A stretch of 64,000 bases of DNA, from NCBI GenBank assembly GCA_958295805.1, contig OY282373.1, forward strand, positions 1,335,001 to 1,399,000, in the 5' to 3' direction. Position numbers and translations under genes: made by a program. The notes below the pieces were generated by a model, which saw nothing but the letters and a program-made list of their open reading frames with translations, did no database searches and had not been told where the DNA came from. Shown one piece after another: positions 25,454 through 33,234 of this stretch (positions are counted from its first letter, which is position 1; every line of letters starts with the position of its first letter). The stretch comes from an uncultured Nitrospirales bacterium (GTDB lineage Bacteria > Nitrospirota > Nitrospiria > Nitrospirales > UBA8639).

Positions 25454-26428
25454 ATGAAACACAAATCTCCAAGAAACCAAACGCTGATGTGTCACAAAGA
25501 AGAAATTGACCGGCTGTCAGGTCATATTCGTTACGTCGATAATCTGGTCGGCATGAAGGATATTCGTGAGAAAATAATTTGCGGCGACACGTTTGACGTG
25601 GCAAAAAACTTGCCCAGGGGTTTTGTCGATCTCCTTATTTTAGACCCACCCTATAATCTCGCCAAAGACTATAACGGCCGACTCTTCAAAGAAAAAGAGA
25701 AGACGGATTATCAGCAATGGTTTCAGCGTACCGTTGAAGTCTTGATGCCGACTCTCAAGTCAACGGCAACGGTGTACGTGTGCTCCGATTGGAAAACGTC
25801 CGTTCTTATTGCTCCGATTCTTGAAGCGTCTTTCCACGTTCGCAACCGGATTACCTGGGAAAGGGAAAAAGGACGCGGTGCGCAATTAAATTGGAAGAAT
25901 AATACGGAGGACGTGTGGTTCTGTACCGTTTCTGATGACTACGACTTTGACGTGGATGCCGTGAAAGTAAAACGAAAGGTCATCGCGCCGTATAAGATAA
26001 ATGGAAAGCCGAAGGATTGGAACCAGGAAGACGGTGGAAACTATCGCTTCACTCATCCATCCAACGTCTGGACTGATATAACCATTCCATTTTGGTCCAT
26101 GCCGGAAAATACCGATCATCCAACACAGAAACCTGAAAAACTGATGGCAAAACTTATTCTGGCGAGTTCGAAGAAAAACGGGTTTGTGTTTGATCCTTTC
26201 CTGGGTAGCGGGACGACCGTCGTCGTCGCGGCAAAGTTGGGGAGGAATTTTTGTGGTATAGACCTGAATAAGGAATATTGTTGCTGGGCTCTGAAACGCT
26301 TGGAGATGGTCGCTTCTGATTCAACCATTCAGGGATATACGGACGGTGTGTTCTGGGAACGCAATTCTCTCAATAATCAGCCCGTCAGCAAATTCCAATC
26401 CTTCAAACAGGAAGATCTTCAGTTATGA
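25454..26428 (+). CDS. Beta-class DNA methyltransferase (probably N6-adenine), orphan
   Basis: The 324-residue protein carries catalytic motif IV DPPYNL near residue 67 and the SAM-binding motif I DPFLGSGTT in the C-terminal third, preceded by HPTQKPEKLMAKLI. This IV-then-I order defines beta-class amino-methyltransferases such as M.HinfI and CcrM; DPPY favours N6-adenine. No restriction endonuclease gene is adjacent, so it looks like an orphan that may act in gene regulation, replication timing or protection. It is inserted between nuoJ and nuoK in the same orientation and so is likely co-transcribed with complex I. Its codon-pair habit (NAC before GTN) resembles the core genes, suggesting long residence. 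The start may also be ATG 25487. Confidence 0.88.
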   Translation: MKHKSPRNQTLMCHKEEIDRLSGHIRYVDNLVGMKDIREKIICGDTFDVAKNLPRGFVDLLILDPPYNLAKDYNGRLFKEKEKTDYQQWFQRTVEVLMPTLKSTATVYVCSDWKTSVLIAPILEASFHVRNRITWEREKGRGAQLNWKNNTEDVWFCTVSDDYDFDVDAVKVKRKVIAPYKINGKPKDWNQEDGGNYRFTHPSNVWTDITIPFWSMPENTDHPTQKPEKLMAKLILASSKKNGFVFDPFLGSGTTVVVAAKLGRNFCGIDLNKEYCCWALKRLEMVASDSTIQGYTDGVFWERNSLNNQPVSKFQSFKQEDLQL

Positions 26429-26506
26429 AGTCTTCTTTCTACTCTGACGGCTGGGTTTTTGCGTTATGAAAATAAGCACAATCGAAATATTCGATGAGGC
26501 GGTCTC

Positions 26507-26812
26507 ATGACCGTACCCGTGGAGTATTATCTGGTGCTGAGCGGGCTGGTGTTCCTTATTGGGCTCGTGGGCGTGCTGGTTCGGAAAAACCTGATTGTCA
26601 TCCTGTTGTCCATTGAGCTGATGCTCAATGCCACGAACATCAATTTTGTGGCCTTTTCCGCCCACCTGGGGAGTTCGGCCGGGCAAGTTTTTGTGTTCTT
26701 CGCGTTGACGGTGGCTGCCGCGGAAGTGGCCGTGGGCCTTGCCATCATCATTGCCCTGTACCGCCATCATTCCAGTATCAACGTCGACGAGTTCCATTTA
26801 TTGAAATGGTAG
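26507..26812 (+). CDS. nuoK: NADH-quinone oxidoreductase subunit K
   Basis: The 101-residue, three-helix protein has the NuoK features: YLVLSGLVFLIGLVGVLVRKN, IELMLNATNINFVAF with the conserved membrane Glu, and TVAAAEVAVGLAII with the second conserved Glu. NuoK is the smallest antiporter-like (MrpC-type) subunit. It is separated from nuoJ by the methyltransferase gene and lies 4 bp upstream of nuoL. Confidence 0.95.
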   Translation: MTVPVEYYLVLSGLVFLIGLVGVLVRKNLIVILLSIELMLNATNINFVAFSAHLGSSAGQVFVFFALTVAAAEVAVGLAIIIALYRHHSSINVDEFHLLKW

Positions 26813-26816
26813 CGTC

Positions 26817-28712
26817 ATGCTGTATGCCTTGATTCCCATCCTGCCCTTGGCGGCGTTCATTGTGCTCAGCTTGGCCGGACACGTCATCCGGGACAGGGCG
26901 CATCTGCTCGCGGTGCCTGCCGTGGGATTCTCCTTTCTCCTGTCGGTCTTGGCTTTTGCTGAAGTCGCCGGCGGCCACGTGCTGGAAATTCCCCTCTACA
27001 CCTGGGCGGCGTCCGGTGATCTCACCATTCGCCTGGGGTTCTACGTGGATCAGTTGACCGCGGCCATGTTGTTGCTGGTGACCATCGTCAGCGGATTGGT
27101 CCACGTCTATACCATCGGGTACATGCACGGGGAACCGGGTTACGCGAGATTTTTCGCCAATATCGCGTTGTTTACCTTCTCCATGCTGATGTTGGTCATG
27201 TCTGATAATTTCCTCCAACTCTTCGTCTTCTGGGAAGCGGTCGGGTTGTGTTCGTATTTGCTGATCGGGCATTGGTATGACCGCCATTCTGCACGAGCGG
27301 CGGCCACAAAGGCCTTTATCGTCAATCGAGTCGGCGACTTCGGATTTCTGTTGGGCATCCTGTTGGTGTTTGTCGTCTTTGGGACGTTGCAGTACCAGCC
27401 GGTCTTTGCCGAAGCCGCCGGACAAGTCGGCACCACCATCGATCTTCTTGGAACGGTGGGCGGCGGATGGGAAGTTTCCGTGATGACCGTGATTTGCCTG
27501 CTGCTGTTCGTCGGTGCGGTCGGCAAGTCCGCGCAAGTTCCCCTGCACGTGTGGTTGCCGGACGCCATGGAAGGCCCGACGCCAATCTCCGCCTTGATTC
27601 ACGCGGCGACGATGGTCACGGCGGGGGTGTTCATGGTGGCGCGGCTCGCCCCGCTGTATAACGTGTCCCCCGTGGCGATGACGGTCGTGGCCGTCGTGGG
27701 AGGGCTGACCATGTTGGTCGGCGCCACGATTGCCCTGACCCAATACGACATTAAGCGGATCGTGGCCTACTCCACCTTGAGCCAACTGGGGTACATGATG
27801 ATGGCCTGTGGGTTGGGCGGGTACGTGGCGGGTCTGTATCACTTGCTGACGCACGGCGCCTTTAAGGCCTTACTGTTTCTGGGATGCGGGTCCGTCATTC
27901 TGGCGGTTCATCATGAACAGGACATGCGGCGCATGGGCGGCTTGAAAGAGAGAATGCCCATTACGTATTGGACCTTTGTGATCGGCTCGTTGGCCTTAGC
28001 CGGCTTTCCCTTGACCGCGGGCTTTTTCAGTAAAGACGCCTTGTTGTTGGCTGCGTGGAACGCCGGAACGTTGGGCCAAATTCTCACGGTACTGGGTATC
28101 CTGACCGCGGGTTTGACCGCGTTTTACAGTTTCCGCTTGGTGTTCGTGGCGTTCTGGGGAGAGTCTCGCGCTGATCCGCGTGACGCGGACCACGTGCATG
28201 AACAACCCTTCGTCGTGACGGCGCCACTGGTGGTGCTGGCCGTGCTCAGTATCCTGACCGGGTATCTGGGCATTCCGGAATTTTTGCAGCACGCCTTCCC
28301 GGGCAGTGCCGGCGAAGGGCATCATGGTGCCGCGGCCACGGGCATCATGGCGGTGGCAACGGTTGCCGGCCTGCTGGGCATTGCCGCGGCCTATATCCTG
28401 TACGTGAAATCGCCGGATCTTCCCGACCGTCTGATGCGTCGATGGCACACGTTCTATCAAGCCTCATTCAACAAATGGTACGTGGATGAGGCGTATGAAA
28501 AGGCGTTTGTGAATCCCACGTTTTCCTTCGCCGATCGCCTGTGGAAAAAAATCGACGTGGCCGTCATTGACAACGCGGTCAACGGCGTGGCTCGCGGGTT
28601 TGCCTGGTGGGGCTGGATGGCCCGTTTGATTCAGACCGGCGAAACCCAGAATTATGCGCTGGGCATGACGGTAGGGGCCGTCCTCATATTAACCGCCTAT
28701 GTCTTGTTCTGA
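26817..28712 (+). CDS. nuoL: NADH-quinone oxidoreductase subunit L
   Basis: The 631-residue antiporter-like subunit has about 14 core helices and the signatures FFANIALFTFSMLMLVMSDNF, FWEAVGLCSYLLIG, AQVPLHVWLPDAMEGPTP and LIHAATMVTAGVFM. The C-terminal part carries the long lateral helix and a final transmembrane segment that anchors it. It pumps protons at the distal end of the membrane arm. The length is typical. Confidence 0.96.
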   Translation: MLYALIPILPLAAFIVLSLAGHVIRDRAHLLAVPAVGFSFLLSVLAFAEVAGGHVLEIPLYTWAASGDLTIRLGFYVDQLTAAMLLLVTIVSGLVHVYTIGYMHGEPGYARFFANIALFTFSMLMLVMSDNFLQLFVFWEAVGLCSYLLIGHWYDRHSARAAATKAFIVNRVGDFGFLLGILLVFVVFGTLQYQPVFAEAAGQVGTTIDLLGTVGGGWEVSVMTVICLLLFVGAVGKSAQVPLHVWLPDAMEGPTPISALIHAATMVTAGVFMVARLAPLYNVSPVAMTVVAVVGGLTMLVGATIALTQYDIKRIVAYSTLSQLGYMMMACGLGGYVAGLYHLLTHGAFKALLFLGCGSVILAVHHEQDMRRMGGLKERMPITYWTFVIGSLALAGFPLTAGFFSKDALLLAAWNAGTLGQILTVLGILTAGLTAFYSFRLVFVAFWGESRADPRDADHVHEQPFVVTAPLVVLAVLSILTGYLGIPEFLQHAFPGSAGEGHHGAAATGIMAVATVAGLLGIAAAYILYVKSPDLPDRLMRRWHTFYQASFNKWYVDEAYEKAFVNPTFSFADRLWKKIDVAVIDNAVNGVARGFAWWGWMARLIQTGETQNYALGMTVGAVLILTAYVLF

Positions 28713-28730
28713 TGAGGAGCGTTGACTGAC

Positions 28731-30296
28731 GTGGCCGTTCCGTCCGGCGGATTCCCGTGGATCACCTTGATCGTCTTGCTTCCACTCGTCGGAGTGGCGG
28801 GCATTCTCGCGGCGAAAGAAGAAATGGCGAAATGGGTGACCTTCGGCGTCTCATCGCTGGTGTTCCTTGTGTCGCTTCCCCTGTGGGCCATGTTCGATGA
28901 CGCGACGCCGGCCATGCAGTTCGTGGAAAAACATCACTGGATTGCGTCGCCGTCCATCAATTACGCCGTGGGCGTGGACGGCATCAGTCTGCCCCTGGTG
29001 TTGATGACCACTTTCTTGACGCCGCTCTGCGTCCTGGTGTCCTGGACCGCGGTCGAGACGCGGGTCAAAGAATTCATGATCAGTCTGCTCGTGATGGAAA
29101 CCGCCACGGTCGGCGTGTTTGTGGCGTTGGACTTCGTGCTGTTCTACGTGTTCTGGGAAACCATGCTGATTCCCATGTATTTGCTGATTGGAGTCTGGGG
29201 AGGACCCAATCGCGTCTACGCGGCCATGAAGTTTTTTTTGTATACCTTGGCCGGCAGCGTCCTGCTGCTGGTGGCGATTATCGTCCTGTACGTCTACGCG
29301 GGTGAACGTTCGTTCGACGTGCTCACGTTGAGCCACGCCGTGTATTCGCCGTCGCTCCAGGCGTGGGTGTTCTGGGCGTTCTTTGTCGCCTTTGCCGTCA
29401 AGGTCCCGATGTTTCCCTTTCACACGTGGTTGCCGGATGCACACGTGGAAGCGCCCACCGCCGGCAGCGTCGTCCTGGCGAGCGTGTTGCTGAAACTGGG
29501 CACCTATGGGTTTTTACGTTTCTCCCTGCCCATGTTGCCCGACGCCACCCAGCGATTTACCACGGTGGTGATGGTCCTATCGGTGGTGGCCATCATCTAC
29601 GGGGCCTACATGGCTTTTGCTCAGGCCGACCTGAAAAGGTTGATTGCCTATTCCAGCGTGAGCCACATGGGATTCGTCACGTTGGGAATCTTTGCGTTGA
29701 ACGCGCAGGGGATTGAAGGCGCCATCCTGCAAATGGTCAATCACGGCATCACCACCGGCGCGCTCTTTTTGTGCGTGGGGATGATTTATGAGCGGACGCA
29801 CAGTCGGGAGATCGTCGATAATTCCGGATTAGCCAAACCCATGCCGATCTATGCCACGTTCCTCGTGATCTTCGGCTTGTCATCCGTGGGATTGCCGGGC
29901 ATGAACGGCTTCGTCGGCGAATTCTTCGTGCTGGTCGGGACGTTCACGTGGAGCAAGGTGGCCGCGACCTTGGCGGCCTTAGGAGTCATTCTCGCGGCCG
30001 TGTACATTTTATGGATGTTACAGCGCGTGGTGTATGGCGTTCCGGCCCAACACGTGGCCTCGAAGCTGTATGACCTGAACTGGCGTGAAATCGGCACGTT
30101 GGTGCCGCTGGTGGTTCTGGTGTTCTGGATCGGGCTCTATCCCAAGCCGTTTATGGACGTGATGCACGCGAGCGTCGAGAAGCTCATTCACCAGGACGTC
30201 AAGGTGATGCTGGTGGAGGCTGAACCCTCATCCTTCCCGCCAACGCCCGTGACCCCCGACGTCATTGCCTCTGCCGCGGAGGCTGAAACGCGATGA
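28731..30296 (+). CDS. nuoM: NADH-quinone oxidoreductase subunit M
   Basis: The product of about 521 residues is an antiporter-like subunit with DFVLFYVFWETMLIPMYLLIG, KVPMFPFHTWLPDAHVEAPT and SVSHMGFVTLG. I prefer GTG 28731 because GAGGAG (28714-28719) is 11 bp away; the in-frame TTG 28722 would leave only 2 bp. The 3' end overlaps nuoN by 4 bp (GATGA context), implying coupled translation. Confidence 0.95.
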   Translation: MAVPSGGFPWITLIVLLPLVGVAGILAAKEEMAKWVTFGVSSLVFLVSLPLWAMFDDATPAMQFVEKHHWIASPSINYAVGVDGISLPLVLMTTFLTPLCVLVSWTAVETRVKEFMISLLVMETATVGVFVALDFVLFYVFWETMLIPMYLLIGVWGGPNRVYAAMKFFLYTLAGSVLLLVAIIVLYVYAGERSFDVLTLSHAVYSPSLQAWVFWAFFVAFAVKVPMFPFHTWLPDAHVEAPTAGSVVLASVLLKLGTYGFLRFSLPMLPDATQRFTTVVMVLSVVAIIYGAYMAFAQADLKRLIAYSSVSHMGFVTLGIFALNAQGIEGAILQMVNHGITTGALFLCVGMIYERTHSREIVDNSGLAKPMPIYATFLVIFGLSSVGLPGMNGFVGEFFVLVGTFTWSKVAATLAALGVILAAVYILWMLQRVVYGVPAQHVASKLYDLNWREIGTLVPLVVLVFWIGLYPKPFMDVMHASVEKLIHQDVKVMLVEAEPSSFPPTPVTPDVIASAAEAETR

Positions 30297-31768
30297 CGAT
30301 ACCTCTTGCCGACCTGGTCGTGATTCTACCGGAGTTGATCGTCGTCGGTGCGGCCTGCCTGTTGTTGGCGTTGGCTCCCATCACCCCGTCAACCAAGAAA
30401 GATTGGTTGGCGTGGATGAGCGTGGCGACCCTCGTGGTCTGTTTCATCGTCACGATGAACGGCATGGGTGAGCGCGTGTACGCGTTCAGCGAACTCGTGG
30501 TGGTGGATGGATATGCTTCGTTCTGGAAATTGTTGCTCTACGTCGTGAGCGGCATGATCGTGTTGCTCTCCATCGGCTATCTCAAGGAAGAACGGATTGA
30601 CTTGGCCGAATTCTACGGGTTTGTGCTGCTCTCCTTGACCGGCATGATGATTATGGTGTCCGGGGCGGACCTGTTGGTCGTGTACCTCGGCATCGAGTTG
30701 ATGTCGATCTCGCTCTACGTCATGGCCGGGTTTAAACGGTTTGAAGCCAAGTCCATGGAATCCTCGGCCAAGTATTTTATTCTGGGCGCGTTTTCCTCAG
30801 GAATCCTGCTCTACGGCATTTCGCTCATTTTCGGAGCGGCCGGCAGCACGCGGCTGGTTGAGATTGCCGCCGCGGTCAATGCGCGCGGCCTGAACGATTC
30901 GTTGGTGCTCATGGCCCTGATGCTGTTGATCGTCGGATTCGGATTCAAAATCGCGGCCGTGCCGTTTCACATGTGGACCCCGGACGTGTACCAAGGCGCG
31001 CCCACGTCCGTGACCGCGTTTATGGCCGTGGCCTCCAAAGCCGCCAGCTTCGGGGCGTTTCTGCGGGTGATGCTCGAAGGCTTCGGAGGCGTGAAACCGA
31101 ATTGGACCGGCCTGATTCTGGGCTTGTGTATCCTGACGTTGATCCTGGGCAATCTCGTGGCGATTGTGCAAACAAACGTCAAGCGGATGCTAGCGTATTC
31201 GAGTATCGCCCACGCCGGGTACGCGTTGATCGGCGTGGTCGTGGCGGGCTGGATCGGGACTGAAGCCGGAGCATCGTCACAAGGCGTCGCCAGCATGATG
31301 TTGTACTTGGCGATTTATTCCTTCATGACCCTGGGGGCCTTCTCCATCGTGGCGATTCTTCGACGAGGCGGGCTGGAAGGAGAAGACCTGGACGACTTTA
31401 CGGGGTTGGCCAAGCGCCATAAGGTCGTGGCGTTTGTCATGCTGCTCTTCATGGTCTCGTTGGCGGGCATTCCGCCCACTGCCGGATTCATCGGAAAATT
31501 CTATCTGTTCATGGCCGCGGTCAACGCCGGCCTGACCTGGCTGGCCGTGGTCGGCCTGATCTTTGCCGCAGTATCCGCGTTCTACTATCTACGAGTCGTG
31601 ATGGTCATGTACATGCGCGAACCCACGTCCGACCAGGAACTCGAAACGCGCCTCGCCTTGTCCCCCGCCGCCACGGTCGTGCTCGCCTGCGCCGTAGCCG
31701 GAGTCGTCATCCTCGGACTGTACCCCGGCCCCCTGGTCTCCTTCACCTCTTCCGCGGCACTGCCGTAA
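30293..31768 (+). CDS. nuoN: NADH-quinone oxidoreductase subunit N
   Basis: The 491-residue antiporter-like subunit has the signature SGADLLVVYLGIELMSISLYVM, KIAAVPFHMWTPDVYQGAPT and NVKRMLAYSSIAHAGYAL. It completes the membrane arm and is the last nuo gene; together with the upstream genes all 14 subunits (C and D fused) are present. The following 190 bp are repeats rather than a recognisable terminator. Confidence 0.96.
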   Translation: MTIPLADLVVILPELIVVGAACLLLALAPITPSTKKDWLAWMSVATLVVCFIVTMNGMGERVYAFSELVVVDGYASFWKLLLYVVSGMIVLLSIGYLKEERIDLAEFYGFVLLSLTGMMIMVSGADLLVVYLGIELMSISLYVMAGFKRFEAKSMESSAKYFILGAFSSGILLYGISLIFGAAGSTRLVEIAAAVNARGLNDSLVLMALMLLIVGFGFKIAAVPFHMWTPDVYQGAPTSVTAFMAVASKAASFGAFLRVMLEGFGGVKPNWTGLILGLCILTLILGNLVAIVQTNVKRMLAYSSIAHAGYALIGVVVAGWIGTEAGASSQGVASMMLYLAIYSFMTLGAFSIVAILRRGGLEGEDLDDFTGLAKRHKVVAFVMLLFMVSLAGIPPTAGFIGKFYLFMAAVNAGLTWLAVVGLIFAAVSAFYYLRVVMVMYMREPTSDQELETRLALSPAATVVLACAVAGVVILGLYPGPLVSFTSSAALP

Positions 31769-31788
31769 AAAACAAGCGTGCTCCATAA

Positions 31789-31926
31789 AGAGACTTTTGC
31801 AAAATGTGACTTTTGCAAAATGTCATCCCGAGCCAAAAATGTCACCCAGAGACCAAAATGTCATTCTGAAACCAAAATGTTATCCTGAGCCCAAAATGTC
31901 ATTCTGAGCGAAGCGAAGAATCTCCA
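31789..31926. repeat. 19-bp tandem array ending in a family A repeat, after nuoN
   Basis: Units beginning AAAATGTCAT occur at 31817, 31836, 31855, 31874 and 31893, each exactly 19 bp apart, with the pattern AAAATGTYAYYCWGARNCC. The last unit merges into a standard family A element (attctgagcgaagcgaagaatctcc). On the left, AGAGACTTTTGCAAAATG at 31791-31808 resembles the end of the MITE-like element between nuoA and nuoB, and TTTTGCAAAATG is repeated at 31811. Confidence 0.88.
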
Positions 31927-31965
31927 GGTTACGTCGTGTTGAAGTCTGGCCGGAGTGCAACGCCG

Positions 31966-32394
31966 TTAGCGGTGCTTGGTCACCGGCTTGAAAGGGTTCA
32001 CGTGACGCACTCCCGTCGGCGCGATATGTTTCACGTTGCGTGTCACGACGACAAGGTCGTGGACAAGCGCGGTGGCGGCGATGAGTCCATCGACGTCCGG
32101 AAGAGAATCGGGAATGCCAAGACGGCCCCATTGCTCTGCGACGGCTTGATCGACGTCCAGAATACGATCCTGAAACCGATCCAGAATCCGATCTAACCAC
32201 GTGCCAATAATGCGGGCGGTCTTCGGGTCGCGGCGGTGAATGCGTTCGACGCCGCGCCGCAGTTCGCCCAGGGTCAGGACGCTCAGGAACACTTCCTGTG
32301 GCTTGTGTCTCTGGAACCAATCCAAAACGAGGGGATGCGCACGCTCACGCTTGCGGAGTTCAGACAACACGTTGGTGTCAATGAGGTAGTTCAC
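31966..32394 (-). CDS. vapC: VapC-type PIN-domain toxin
   Basis: The 142-residue protein is a PIN-domain ribonuclease. It has the N-terminal IDTNVLSELRK (first catalytic Asp), a middle acidic residue in TLGELRRG, and a C-terminal DVDGLIAATALVHDLVVVTRN block with further catalytic acids. VapC toxins cleave tRNA or rRNA. The start overlaps the stop of the upstream gene by 4 bp, the standard antitoxin-toxin coupling. The upstream partner is however not a simple VapB but a longer protein with an added winged-helix region. Confidence 0.9.
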   Translation of the reverse strand: MNYLIDTNVLSELRKRERAHPLVLDWFQRHKPQEVFLSVLTLGELRRGVERIHRRDPKTARIIGTWLDRILDRFQDRILDVDQAVAEQWGRLGIPDSLPDVDGLIAATALVHDLVVVTRNVKHIAPTGVRHVNPFKPVTKHR

Positions 32395-32957
32395 ATCTCT
32401 ACCCCACGTGGGCCTGAACGTGATCGTTTGAAATCAGCATCGTCGCCGGCGTTCGGCATCGCGAGCAGGTGGTCAATAAAGTTCTCAGGTCCCTCCGCGA
32501 GCGATTTCGCAACGTAGCTGGCTCCTTTCTCGGAGAGTTTCCACACGCCACGTTTGGAGTCGCCTCGAAGATAGCCCTCCTCTTTCAGCCTGTTTCGCTC
32601 CCAGCAAGTCGCACTCCACCACCGTGGTTGGCCCGTCGAAACGGGCACGAAGTCGTCGGGAAGTAACTTGGGCGCCATGCGCTTTTCCATGATCGGCCGC
32701 AACTTTTCCACCTGTGCGGTCCCGCCCATCTCGTAGATGACCTCCAAAAGTGGACGGCGAAACTCTTCCTGCGGCAGTTTCTCTTGGGCACTCCGTCGCC
32801 TCGGTTGCCTGCCGACCACGGTTTTTTTCGGTGTCACACGTTCGCGCTCCGCCGCGTCCAGCACCTTGACGAAGGCCGATTCCGCCGTGTCTTCAAGCGG
32901 TTTTGCCCACTTTTTAAGGCGATTCATCGTCTCTTCTGAAATCCGAATGACCGGCAT
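32391..32957 (-). CDS. RHH plus Mrr_N-like fusion, putative antitoxin of VapC
   Basis: Starting at ATG 32957, behind a strong AGAAGGAGG site, the 188-residue protein has two parts. Residues 1-40 (PVIRISEETMNRLKKWAKPL) look like a ribbon-helix-helix DNA-binding antitoxin head. Residues about 75-165 (LLEVIYEMGGTAQVEKL, QPRWWSATCWERNRLKEEGYL, GVWKLSEKGASYVA) resemble the N-terminal winged-helix domain of Mrr restriction proteins (Mrr_N). Between them is a basic linker. It overlaps vapC by 4 bp and would be the antitoxin and autorepressor. Such a composite antitoxin is unusual to me. The Mrr_N assignment is by pattern recall, not search. Confidence 0.72.
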   Translation of the reverse strand: MPVIRISEETMNRLKKWAKPLEDTAESAFVKVLDAAERERVTPKKTVVGRQPRRRSAQEKLPQEEFRRPLLEVIYEMGGTAQVEKLRPIMEKRMAPKLLPDDFVPVSTGQPRWWSATCWERNRLKEEGYLRGDSKRGVWKLSEKGASYVAKSLAEGPENFIDHLLAMPNAGDDADFKRSRSGPRGVEM

Positions 32958-33234
32958 GATGCCTCCTTCTGTATTTGTAGACAACTGTTACTTTGAAACA
33001 ATGTTTTTACTCAATCACCAAGCTCCCGTCAAGTGGAAAATCATGTTCTTGGCCTGTAAGCTTGGATAGGATATAACGACGAAACGAAGAGTGAACCGGG
33101 AAGCCCATGAATGAAACTGCCGCACGTATACAAATCAACAAGCAAGAGAGTGCTGGCACGCACGCTCGCCTGAATGATGGCGTCGCGTGACAAGGAGCAG
33201 GACACCTTCAAGGTAAGCCGTTAAGGAAACTGAC

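Noticed and set aside
26778-27854. Long His/Gln-rich reverse-strand frame
   Set aside because: Antisense shadow of nuoL in GC-rich DNA; no signal or motif.
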